Assembly: GCA_963721385.1 (NCBI GenBank)
Contig: CAVRJB010000013.1
Coordinates: 806,001-870,000 of the forward strand
DNA length: 64,000 nucleotides
Direction of reading: 5' to 3'
From: DAOMFB01 sp963721385
Lineage (GTDB): Bacteria; Acidobacteriota; Thermoanaerobaculia; UBA5066
Part shown: in pieces, positions 36,471 through 45,810 of the stretch
How positions within the stretch are numbered: the first letter of the stretch is position 1
How the letters are laid out: each line of letters begins with the position of its first letter
Notes under the pieces: generated by a model
The model's input: only the letters and a program-made list of their open reading frames with translations
Database searches by the model: none
What the model was told of the DNA's origin: nothing
Translations under genes and position numbers: made by a program

Positions 36471-38252
36471 CTATTTCAGATAGCCGAGACTCTTCAGGTT
36501 TTCCACGTATTCCTTCGGGTCGAGGACGACGGTCGCGTCGCGCGGGCGGAGACCCCAGCTCGCGACGGTGGCCGGCGTCGCGGCGCCCGGGACGAGGAGG
36601 TCGGCCTGGACCGTTCCGGAAAGCTCCCGCGAGGCCGGAATCCCGAGGACGGCGAGGAGCGTCGGCGCGACGTCGGCCGGGCGGATCGTCCCCGACGCGC
36701 CGGGACGCGCCAGCGGCCCCGCGAGCCGGAGGACGCCGCCCGCCTCGGTCCGTCCGCCGTCGAAGAGGACGGCGAGGAGGTCGACGCCGCCCTGGAGCGC
36801 CGGACCGCCGAGGAAGTCGCGGATCTTCGCCGCCTCCGACGTGACGGCGCCGGCGAGCGCGACGCGGTCGGCCGCGGTCCGCGACGGGTCGGCGAGCGCC
36901 GCCCCGAGGATGTCCAGCCCCGGCAGGTAGAGAAGGGCCAGCCGCGGCTTTTCTCGCTCGAAGGCGTCGGCAAAGGCCCGCATCGCGAAGTCGTCCGCCC
37001 CCGTCGCGTCGGCGACGAGGCGCGGGAGCGTGCCGGGCTCGGGGGCGGGGCGGGGCGCGATCGCGGCGGCGCGTTGTGTCGTCTCGGGGGGCCACCCTTC
37101 CCCGGCGAGCGGCGCGCCCGCGCGCGCAGCGAAGAAGAGGTGGTTCGAGAGGATCGTCCCTCCCCCGTCGCCCGCCGGGTAGGTCGTCCACCAGTTCACG
37201 ACGAGAGACGCCACGCCCGCCCGGCGCGCCACCTCCCACATCGCGGGGACGCGTCGCGCCGCAGCCGTGGCCGATTCCCGCCGAGCGACGGAGAGCGCCG
37301 GCAGGACCGTGCGCAGGTAGAAGGCCGACGCCCCGACCGGGCGGAATGCCGCGCCGACGCCCGCGACGCGAACGAGATCGAGCGATCCGATGCCGTGGCG
37401 CGAGGCAGGCTCTCCTGTCGCGATGGTGGTCCAGAACGCCGCGACGTCCCGCTCCCCCTTCACGAACAGGGCGCCTCCGGCCCCGATCGTCGCCGAGAAG
37501 CCTGCGGGCGCGCCCGGGAGGTAGCGGTCGGACCAGCCGTCGACGCCGACGAGGACGACGCGCCGCGCGTTCGCCTCGACGACGAGCGGCCCCGCGTCGA
37601 GCGGCCCGCGCCGAAGCGCCCACGCGGCCGCGCCCCCGGCGAGCGTCAGGAGGAACGCCGCGAGGCCGACGAGACCGAGCCGGCGCCTCGACGAGAGGAC
37701 GGCGCGCCCCGAGGCCACGACGACGGCGATCGCGACGCCGCGCGCCGCGCGGACAGCGATGAAAACCGCCACGGCGACGACGAGGAGGACGCCGAGCGCC
37801 GCGAGAGGCCCCGACGTCCGGAGAGCCGGCAGCGCCGCGAGCACCGCCCCGACCCCTGCCAGGGCGCCGAACGCCGCGGCGATCTCGGCCGACATCCCCT
37901 CGGCGTCGCCGCGGCCCCGGAGCCGCAGGGCGGCCGCCGCCACGAGGAGAGAGACGAGGATGGCCGCCACGACGAGCGAGCCGAGCGAGAGCCAGAGGAA
38001 GAGGACGAGCGCGTCGCGGAGCGGGAGCGACGACGACGCCGTGTTGAGCGCCGTCTCCGCGAGCGCCACCGCGAGGGCGAGGAAGAGCGCCCCGACGGCC
38101 GCGCCGAGGAGGAGGCTCTTCGCCTTCGTCCGGGCCGCGAGAGCGCCCTTGAGGACCGCCCCCTCGACGCCGCGGTCGAGGTAGCCCCGCTCGCGCAGAC
38201 GCTCACGGGCGGCCTCGAACGTGAGCGGCTCGGGGGGGCGCTCGTCGGCCAT
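36471..38252 (-). CDS. Alkaline-phosphatase-superfamily membrane protein, active site degenerate
   Basis: Protein of 593 residues. The N-terminal third has about six hydrophobic segments (residues about 45-215), followed by an extracytoplasmic phosphatase-like domain with VLVGVDGWSDRYL and AFWTTIATGE. The later metal-binding motifs are altered: the position of SDHGF reads LFDGGRTE, and YxxTDxxGH reads YLPGLDILG without the histidine. It is probably not an active phosphatase. Third member of this superfamily in the window. Start ATG 38252. Confidence 0.8.
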   Translation of the reverse strand: MADERPPEPLTFEAARERLRERGYLDRGVEGAVLKGALAARTKAKSLLLGAAVGALFLALAVALAETALNTASSSLPLRDALVLFLWLSLGSLVVAAILVSLLVAAAALRLRGRGDAEGMSAEIAAAFGALAGVGAVLAALPALRTSGPLAALGVLLVVAVAVFIAVRAARGVAIAVVVASGRAVLSSRRRLGLVGLAAFLLTLAGGAAAWALRRGPLDAGPLVVEANARRVVLVGVDGWSDRYLPGAPAGFSATIGAGGALFVKGERDVAAFWTTIATGEPASRHGIGSLDLVRVAGVGAAFRPVGASAFYLRTVLPALSVARRESATAAARRVPAMWEVARRAGVASLVVNWWTTYPAGDGGGTILSNHLFFAARAGAPLAGEGWPPETTQRAAAIAPRPAPEPGTLPRLVADATGADDFAMRAFADAFEREKPRLALLYLPGLDILGAALADPSRTAADRVALAGAVTSEAAKIRDFLGGPALQGGVDLLAVLFDGGRTEAGGVLRLAGPLARPGASGTIRPADVAPTLLAVLGIPASRELSGTVQADLLVPGAATPATVASWGLRPRDATVVLDPKEYVENLKSLGYLK

Positions 38253-38275
38253 CCCGCCGACGTTAGCAGCTTTCG

Positions 38276-39181
38276 TCAGCGGGTCCGGTCGCGGAGGACG
38301 AGGGCGAACTCCCGGAGCATCTCCCCTTTTTTCCCGAAGACGCCCATCGCCTCCACGGCGTGATCCGTCAGCTCGACGACGAGCCGCCGCGCCCCCTCGC
38401 GCCCCACGTGCCGCGCGAAGGTCGGGGCCGGGGCGCGGAGCGACTCCTTGCCGGTCCGCGCGCTCGGCGTCAACTCGAGGAGGTCGTCGACGATCTGGAA
38501 GGCGAGGCCGACGTTCTTCGCGTAGGAGCGGACGGCCGCCAGTTCCTTCGCGCGGGCGCCGCCGAGCACCGCCCCGAATTCGGCCGAGGCGACGAAGAGG
38601 GCGCCCGTCTTTCGCGCGTGGATCGTCTCGAGCCGCTCGAACGTGGCCGCCGATTCGGGCGTTCGGAGGTCGAGCGCTTGTCCCGAAGCGAGGCCGGCGA
38701 GGCCCGACGAATCCGCGAGCCGCGAGATCAGGTCGAGCGCGGCGGAGGCGCCCGGGCCGCCGCTCTTCAGGCCCGCGTCCGCGAGGAGACCGAACGCCCG
38801 CACGAGGAGGGTGACCGCCGCCAGGATGGCGAGGTCCTCGCCGTGCGCGACGTGCAGCGCGGGCCTCCCTCGCCGGGCTGTCGCATTGTCCATGGACGGC
38901 AGGTCGTCGAGCGCGAGCGACGCCGCGTGGATCATCTCGACGGCGCAAGCGGGGTCGAGCAGGCGCCGGCGCGTCGCTCCGAACAGCTCCCCCGCGAAGA
39001 AGACGAGCGCGGGGCGGACGCGCTTGCCGGGCGAGACCAGCGCTTCCCGCGCCGCTTCGGGGAGCGGATCGAGTGGATCCCGGCCGCCGGCGTCGGCAGC
39101 GAGGAGCTCCGGGAGGCGGGCGTCGACCGCCTCCCGTACCTCCGTCAGGGCGTCAGTCAGGCGGTCGCGTGCAGCGGGCAT
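38276..39181 (-). CDS. Polyprenyl (farnesyl/geranylgeranyl) diphosphate synthase
   Basis: Trans-isoprenyl diphosphate synthase of 301 residues that elongates allylic diphosphates with IPP. The first aspartate-rich motif is DDLPSMD (Asp92, Asp93, Asp98) followed by RRGRPALH; the second is QIVDDLLELT. GKRVRPAL near residue 53 binds diphosphate. Product length (C15 or C20) cannot be fixed from sequence. It ends 24 bases from the phosphatase-like gene, so the two may be co-transcribed. Confidence 0.9.
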   Translation of the reverse strand: MPAARDRLTDALTEVREAVDARLPELLAADAGGRDPLDPLPEAAREALVSPGKRVRPALVFFAGELFGATRRRLLDPACAVEMIHAASLALDDLPSMDNATARRGRPALHVAHGEDLAILAAVTLLVRAFGLLADAGLKSGGPGASAALDLISRLADSSGLAGLASGQALDLRTPESAATFERLETIHARKTGALFVASAEFGAVLGGARAKELAAVRSYAKNVGLAFQIVDDLLELTPSARTGKESLRAPAPTFARHVGREGARRLVVELTDHAVEAMGVFGKKGEMLREFALVLRDRTR

Positions 39182-39235
39182 CGGGGCGATCGCCGCGCGG
39201 GCCGGGGCGTCGCCTCCGGCCCGCGGCGGAACGGA

Positions 39236-39580
39236 TCACGCGAAGCTGGCGAGCGCTTCCTTCTCGTCGTTGTAGACGTCGAAGACGGTGATGAGCTGCG
39301 TGACGGTCAGGACGTCGCTGATCTTCGGCGGAAGCGACATCAGTTTCAGCTTCGCTCCCTTGTGCGTCGCCGTCGTGTAGCAGCCGACGAGCTCGCCGAC
39401 GCCGGACGAGTCGATCGTCGAGACGTCCTTCATCTCGACGACGAGCTTCTTCGCGCCGCCCGCGAGGGCCGCGTGGATGGCCTCCCGCATCTGCAGGTCG
39501 CCCGCTCCGATCGTGATCTTGCCGTGGAGCTCGATGATCTTGACGTCGCCGGCGTCGCGGGTCGTTACGGTGGTCTTCAT
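39236..39580 (-). CDS. STAS-domain anti-sigma factor antagonist
   Basis: RsbV/SpoIIAA-like protein of 114 residues with a single STAS domain. The phosphorylated serine motif is TIDSSGVGELV (Ser58 or Ser59) and the N-terminal sheet IIELHGKITIG is typical. It should be phosphorylated by the ATPase encoded just upstream and dephosphorylated by a SpoIIE-type phosphatase. ATG overlaps the stop of that ATPase by four bases (ATGA). Confidence 0.9.
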   Translation of the reverse strand: MKTTVTTRDAGDVKIIELHGKITIGAGDLQMREAIHAALAGGAKKLVVEMKDVSTIDSSGVGELVGCYTTATHKGAKLKLMSLPPKISDVLTVTQLITVFDVYNDEKEALASFA

Positions 39581-40035
39581 ACGATTCTGGCTCCCTTCGT
39601 GCTGGATTCCGCTCTGAGATTCTTCCTCATCGTGAGCACCGTCCCGCCGGACTCCCCGCGCGAGAAAGTGATGTCGTCCATGAAGGTCTTCATGTAGAAG
39701 ATCCCCCGTCCCGAGGTCTTGAGCTGATTTTCCGGGGCGAGCGGGTCGGGGATCGCGTCGGGCTCGAAGCCGTCCCCTTCGTCGCCGACCTCGATCTTCA
39801 GCTCGTCCCCTTCCCCGCCGATCGACAGGTAGACGCGCTTGTCCGGGTTCCCGCGGTTCCCGTGCTTGATCGCGTTCGCGAGCGCTTCGCGGAGGGCGAC
39901 GCCGATCCAGTGCTCGTTCTCGCCCGCCAGGCCCCGCTGCCGGCAGACGTGCAAGAGCACGGCCTCGGCAAGCTCGAGGTTCTCGAATCGGCTTGCGAGC
40001 CAGAGGACGATCGGGCCGGGCGAGAAGTCGGTCAT
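39577..40035 (-). CDS. RsbW-like anti-sigma factor serine kinase (GHKL ATPase)
   Basis: GHKL-type ATPase of 152 residues. Motifs are the N box ALREALANAIKHGN (Asn54 region), the G1 box VGDEGDGFEP and the G2 region TSGRGIFYMKTFMDD. It phosphorylates the STAS partner and sequesters a sigma factor or another regulator; no sigma gene is adjacent. It is divergent from the peptidase-like gene at 40141, leaving about 105 bases for promoters. Confidence 0.9.
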   Translation of the reverse strand: MTDFSPGPIVLWLASRFENLELAEAVLLHVCRQRGLAGENEHWIGVALREALANAIKHGNRGNPDKRVYLSIGGEGDELKIEVGDEGDGFEPDAIPDPLAPENQLKTSGRGIFYMKTFMDDITFSRGESGGTVLTMRKNLRAESSTKGARIV

Positions 40036-40140
40036 CGTTCGAACGGCTGTCGCCGGACGCGGGGTTACGGAACAGGCCGGGCGCCCTGCTAAGCTCCTCG
40101 CCCCGATGTTCACCTCCCCCCGTGTTCGGAAAGCGAGCGG

Positions 40141-41505
40141 ATGATACGCGACGCCGCCTCGGGGCGTCCACCGGGCGCCCGGCTTCTCCGCATCGCGGCC
40201 GCCGCCCTCCTCCTTTCGGTCTCGCTGCGGGGGTCCGCACAGGCCGTGGCAGAGGCGGCAAAGGCGCAGACGGCCGCGGCCGAGCCGAAGAGTCTCGCCG
40301 AGCGGCTTCCTGCCGCGGTCTCCGACGCGCAGAAGCTCGTCGCGGCCGTCCGGGCCGTCCCGTTCCCCGGCCTGGTCCCGTCGGCGCTCCTGCCCGAGAA
40401 GGAGTTGGCGAAGGTGCTCGAGCAGAAGCTCTCCGAGGATCTCCCGGTCCCCTTCGACCGCTACGCCGCGTCGCTCGCGGCCCTCGGGGTCGTCCCGGCC
40501 GGTGCGGACCTGAAGGAGCCGATGACGCGCCTTTACGCACGACAGGTGGCGGGCTTCTACGACCCGGACGAGAAGAAGTTCTACGTCGTCCCCGAGCGCG
40601 CCGGAGAGGCCGCGCGTGGAGCGGCCGGGCTCGGTCCCCTCGCCGACCGGATGATGGAGGACGCCCTCCTGACGCATGAGCTGACGCACGCGCTCCAGGA
40701 CCGCCACCTCGACCTGTCGAAGCGCCTGAAGGCGCTGCGGGAGGACAGCGACGCCCAGATGGCGCTGCAGGCGATGCTCGAGGGAGAGGCGACCGTGGTC
40801 ATGATGCAGGCCGTTCTCTCACGGCTGCCGGTCGAGCTCCGCGACCGCCTCTCGACCGAGAGCCTGCTCACCTCCATGGCTCAGATGGCCGCCGGCGGGC
40901 TGGAGGGCGCCGAAGGCGTTCCGGAGTTCTTCGTCAAGGAGCTTCTCTTCCCCTACACGTCGGGAACGGAGTGGGTCGAGAAGAAGCGGGCCGACGGCGG
41001 CTGGGCGGCCCTCGACGCCGCCTGGAAGCGGCCTCCCGAGACGACAGCGGAGATCCTCCATCCCGGCCGGCCCGCCTCCCCGCGCAAGCGGATCCCCGAC
41101 GCGGGCCGACCGGCCGCTGCGGAAATCCCGCCGGGGATGCGAGTCCTCTGGACCGACCGATTCGGCGAATGGATGCTCCGGACCGTCCTGGAGACGGCCG
41201 GAGCGCCCGAGCCCGCCAGCCTCGCCGCCGAGTGGCAGGACGACCGCATCGTCTTCTTCGAGCCGAAGGGGGTCCCGAACGGCCCGGTCGGCTTCGTCTG
41301 GCGGCTCCGCCTCTCGTCGGGCGAAGGCGCCCGCCGCCTCGCCGGCGTCCTCGCCGCGTTTTACGAAGGCGACGAGTCGGACTCCGGCGCGCAGGTGTCG
41401 CGGTACGACGATGTCGTGACCGTCGTCCGCCGCGCGGCACCGCCGAAGGCGGCGAGGCCCGCTACGAGCCCGAAAGCAGCTTCGTCGCCACCGGCAGGAA
41501 GATGA
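40141..41505 (+). CDS. Secreted zincin-like metallopeptidase (HELTH motif)
   Basis: Exported protein of 454 residues with a signal peptide (LLRIAAAALLLSVSLRGSAQA). A zinc-binding H179ExxH motif (THELTHALQDRHLDL) is followed about 35 residues later by LEGEATVVMM, whose glutamate could be the third ligand, as in gluzincins. FYDPDEKKFYVV precedes it. No named family is certain. Its 3' end overlaps the convergent CPBP gene by 44 bases. Confidence 0.75.
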   Translation: MIRDAASGRPPGARLLRIAAAALLLSVSLRGSAQAVAEAAKAQTAAAEPKSLAERLPAAVSDAQKLVAAVRAVPFPGLVPSALLPEKELAKVLEQKLSEDLPVPFDRYAASLAALGVVPAGADLKEPMTRLYARQVAGFYDPDEKKFYVVPERAGEAARGAAGLGPLADRMMEDALLTHELTHALQDRHLDLSKRLKALREDSDAQMALQAMLEGEATVVMMQAVLSRLPVELRDRLSTESLLTSMAQMAAGGLEGAEGVPEFFVKELLFPYTSGTEWVEKKRADGGWAALDAAWKRPPETTAEILHPGRPASPRKRIPDAGRPAAAEIPPGMRVLWTDRFGEWMLRTVLETAGAPEPASLAAEWQDDRIVFFEPKGVPNGPVGFVWRLRLSSGEGARRLAGVLAAFYEGDESDSGAQVSRYDDVVTVVRRAAPPKAARPATSPKAASSPPAGR

Positions 41506-42244
41506 AGAGCTGCACGGCGTCGAACGTGCCGTGCGCGAAGACCGGGGCCCAGGTCGAGCCCGTCTTCTGAAACGCGACGGCGAGAACCGCCGTGATGGCG
41601 ATCAGGCCGACGAAGAAGAACGGTTCTCCGTACCCCCCGTGGGCGAGGAGGAAGAAGATCGACGCCGACACCGGCCCGAAGCGCCGCTGCAGGAACCCGC
41701 GGAAGTAGAATTCCTCCAGCGTCATCGCACAAAGGACGATGAGGAGCTTCTGGAGCGGCGCCAGCGCGGCCATCCACTGGACGAGCGGCGGCACCGCCGT
41801 GGGCCGCGGCAGGTCGAGCCAGAGCGTCAGGAGCCCGAAGACGAGGCCGACGGCGAGCGTCAGGACCCAGCCGATGAGGCCGAGGCAGATCCCCGCGCCC
41901 GCTTCGGCGAGAGGCCGCGGGCTGCGGAGCGCGAGGAAGTCGGCGAGGGGCGGCCGCCCCGAGAGAAGCCACCAGCAGGCGAGGAACGTGGCGAGGACTC
42001 CCTGGACGACGAAGATGCCCCAGAACGAGAGGCGGCTCGTGTCGAGCGACGCGGAGCCGCCGGCCGCCGGGAGAAGGACCGTCGTAACGAGGACGAGAAA
42101 GAGGATCAGGAGCGCCGCGACCCTGGCGCCCCCCGTCGGAAACCGGTCGCGCGCAAAGCGCCCCTTCGCGGCCGCGACTCCGAGGATCGCGGCGAGGAGC
42201 GGGATCCCCGCACCGAAGAGAAGGGCTCCGTCGATCGTCTTCAC
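41462..42244 (-). CDS. CPBP-family intramembrane glutamic protease
   Basis: Membrane protein of 260 residues with about eight helices. The family motifs are LEEFYFRGFLQ (EExxxR), LLAHGGYG and FAHGTFDAVQ, covering the expected active-site glutamates and histidines. CPBP proteins cleave prenylated proteins or peptides or, in bacteria, act in self-immunity and signalling. No bacteriocin genes are near. Start ATG 42244. Confidence 0.88.
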   Translation of the reverse strand: MKTIDGALLFGAGIPLLAAILGVAAAKGRFARDRFPTGGARVAALLILFLVLVTTVLLPAAGGSASLDTSRLSFWGIFVVQGVLATFLACWWLLSGRPPLADFLALRSPRPLAEAGAGICLGLIGWVLTLAVGLVFGLLTLWLDLPRPTAVPPLVQWMAALAPLQKLLIVLCAMTLEEFYFRGFLQRRFGPVSASIFFLLAHGGYGEPFFFVGLIAITAVLAVAFQKTGSTWAPVFAHGTFDAVQLFIFLPVATKLLSGS

Positions 42245-42323
42245 GGGGTCTCGCGTCCGCGGCTTCCCGGGCGCTCCGCGGGCGCGCGAACTCTAGCAGA
42301 GTCGGCCCGGCGGAACCGCGGGA

Positions 42324-43201
42324 TCAGCGCGGGCGAAGCTGCATGAGGGCCACGCCCGTCAGCAGCATCAGCATTCCGAGGAAGAGGCGCGGCGTGAGCG
42401 GCTCGCCGAGGAGCGCGGCGCCGAGGAGAACGGCGATGAGGGGATTGAGGTAGGCGTAGGTGCCGGCGCGGGTCGGCGGCCAGACCTTCGTCAGGACGCC
42501 GAACGCGGTGAACGCGAGGCAGGAGCCGACGAGGGAGAGATACAGGAGCGCGAGCGTCGCCGTCACCCGACGATCGGCGCGTGGAGGAAGCCGCCCGTCA
42601 GGGGCGCGGCCGAAAGGCCGATCCCGCCGGCGATGGACATCTGGATGCCGGCGTTCGTCAGGGCCCCGCCACCCCGGACGTTCCGCTTCACGTAGAGCGT
42701 CGCCCACGCCCAGAGCGCCGTCGAGAGGACGATGGCGAGAGAGCCCGCGAGCGACGCGCGCTCGGCCCTCTCGGGCGCCATCAGGACGACGACGCCCGCG
42801 AAGCCCAGCAGAGCGCCCGCCCAGCCGCGGACTCCGAGGGGCTCGCTCCGGAGCGTCAGGAGGCCCAGGAAGACGGGGACGAGCGCGCAGAGGACGGCGG
42901 CGAGCCCCGAGGAGATGTGGAGCTCGGCCCAGGTGACGAGCGTGTTGCAGATCCCGAGGAGGACCGCACCCGAAACGAGAAGGTGCGGGACGGCCGCGCG
43001 CGACGGGAGCGGCTCGCCGAGGAGCCGGCCCAGCGCGAGGCAGAGGACCGACGCGAGGGCGAAGCGAAGGCCGACCACGCCCCACGGAGTAAAGGAGCGG
43101 AGCGCGACGGCGATGCCGAGGTAGGTGCTCCCCCAGACCAGGGAGACCGTCAGGTACGAGAGCCAGCCGAGGAGGTTCTGCCGCTCCCCCGGCGTCGACA
43201 C
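42324..43201 (-). CDS. EamA/DMT-family permease, frameshifted
   Basis: EamA transporter of about 292 residues broken by a one-base deletion. ATG 43201 opens a normal first eight or so helices (SLVWGSTYLGIAVALRS, WAELHISSGLAAVL) but meets a stop at 42563-42565 right after GGFLHAPIV. The expected continuation (VTATLALLYLSLVGSCLAF, AYLNPLIAVLLGAALLGE) proceeds in the next frame to a stop at 42324. Total length is 878 bases, one short of a multiple of three. A missing C in the GTCGGGTGA stretch (42,565-42,575) would restore it. Confidence 0.82.
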
Positions 43202-43209
43202 GGCCGGCG

Positions 43210-44076
43210 TCAGAGGTCTCGCGCCCGGAACGTGTCGCAGGCGTTGATCGAGCCGGACGCGAGCCCCGCGCGGAACCAGCGGACCCGCTGCGCGGAAGAG
43301 CCGTGCGTGAACGACTCGGGGTGGACGCCGCGCCCCGAGCCCCGCTGGATCTTGTCGTCGCCGATCGCGGCGGCCGCGTTCAACCCGGCCTCCACGTCGC
43401 CGTTCTCGAGGATCCCCCGCTCGCCGGTCGAGTGCCCCCAGACACCCGCGAGGCAGTCAGCCTGGAGCTCCAGCCGGACGGAGAGCGCGTTCGCGAGGTC
43501 GGGGCGAGCCTGCTGCGCGCGGCGCATCTCCTCGTCGATCCCGAGGAGGTTCTGGACGTGGTGACCCAGCTCGTGCGCAACGACGTACGCCTGCGCGAAC
43601 TCGCCGGGCGCGCCGAAGCGCCGCTGCAGCTGGTCGTAGAAGGAGAGGTCGATGTAGACCTTGTGGTCGCCCGGGCAGTAGAACGGGCCGCTTGCCGCGC
43701 TCGCGTAGCCGCAGGCCGACGAGATGGCGTCGCTGAAGAGGACGAGCTTCGCCCTTTCGTACTTGCCGGGGAGGATCCGCTCCCACGTCTTCTGGGCGTC
43801 GTCGAGGACGAACGAGACGAACTGGATCCGCTGCTCCTCCTTCGGAGACGTCGGCGGCGCGGAGTCCCGCGAGGCCGGCGCCGGCTCGACGGAGGCCGTC
43901 GGGCCTCCCGACACGAGCGCGAAGAAGTCCTTCTTGAAGATCAGGCTGAGGACCGCGAGCAGGAGGAACCCGCCGAGGCCGAGGCGCATCCCGCCGCCGC
44001 CGAACCCGCCTCCGGCCGGCGTTTCGCCCCGCCGATCCTCGACGTCCTCGCTCTGGCCGCCCGGCGTCCACCTCAT
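43210..44076 (-). CDS. YpfJ/KPN_02809-type neutral zinc metallopeptidase
   Basis: Membrane-anchored putative metallopeptidase of 288 residues: a glycine-rich N-terminus, one membrane helix (about 33-48), a linker and a peptidase domain with the H168ExxH motif (AYVVAHELGHHVQ), SACGYASAASGPFYCPGDHKVY and LELQADCLAGVWG. This matches the YpfJ family (DUF of neutral zinc peptidases) over its length. Its natural substrate is unknown. Confidence 0.9.
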   Translation of the reverse strand: MRWTPGGQSEDVEDRRGETPAGGGFGGGGMRLGLGGFLLLAVLSLIFKKDFFALVSGGPTASVEPAPASRDSAPPTSPKEEQRIQFVSFVLDDAQKTWERILPGKYERAKLVLFSDAISSACGYASAASGPFYCPGDHKVYIDLSFYDQLQRRFGAPGEFAQAYVVAHELGHHVQNLLGIDEEMRRAQQARPDLANALSVRLELQADCLAGVWGHSTGERGILENGDVEAGLNAAAAIGDDKIQRGSGRGVHPESFTHGSSAQRVRWFRAGLASGSINACDTFRARDL

Positions 44077-44127
44077 CCCTGAATCCTCCGGCTCGGACTC
44101 TATCGAATCCCCCGGCCGAACGGCCTT

Positions 44128-45261
<1,134 letters not shown>

Positions 45262-45282
45262 CAGTCCCCTTCCCCGGGCTCC

Positions 45283-45615
45283 TCACATCGAGGCTTTCTT
45301 CGCGCGCTCCAGCATCTGCATCCCGTGTACGAGGGACGCGCCGCCCCGGATCGCCGCGGCGACGTGAACGGCCTCGGTCATCTGCTCCAGGTCGGCCCCG
45401 TTCTTCAGGCTCTCCTGAGTGAAGGCGTCGATGCAGTACGGGCACTGGACGGCGTGGGCGACGGCGAGCGCGATCAGCGCCTTCTCACGGGTCGAGAGCG
45501 CGCCGTCGGCGAAGACCGCCCCGTACCAGGCGAAGAACTTCTCGGCGAGCTCCTTGTTTCCCTCGGCGATCGACGCGAAGTGCGCGAGGTGCTCCGCCTT
45601 GTAGTAATGGTCCAT
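45283..45615 (-). CDS. Arsenosugar-associated carboxymuconolactone decarboxylase/peroxidase-like protein
   Basis: AhpD-like protein of 110 residues with the redox pair C58xxC61 in VQCPYCIDAFTQ. It matches the peroxidase-like protein that usually accompanies arsS. It ends 21 bases before arsS and is read in the same direction, so the two probably form an operon. Likely a thiol-dependent hydroperoxidase-type protein; the arsenic role is inferred from pairing. Confidence 0.87.
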   Translation of the reverse strand: MDHYYKAEHLAHFASIAEGNKELAEKFFAWYGAVFADGALSTREKALIALAVAHAVQCPYCIDAFTQESLKNGADLEQMTEAVHVAAAIRGGASLVHGMQMLERAKKASM

Positions 45616-45810
45616 CGGCCCCCCTTCCGGCGCGCCATTGTCTCCGAACCGGAACAGGATCGGCTACCGAAGAGCTCGGGTGCCCTCCGCCGGCGCCGCC
45701 TCGGTCCGTCTATACTTCCGCCCTCTCGATGACACTTCGGATCGACAGTTCCCCGCCCGGTTCCGCTCCCAAGCTGTGAGAATGAGTCCAAGACAAGTGA
45801 GCTCTCGTTC

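Noticed and set aside
45705..45720. TATACT as a promoter -10 box before the giant kinases
   Set aside because: No acceptable -35 sequence at the right spacing; chance match in a single hexamer.
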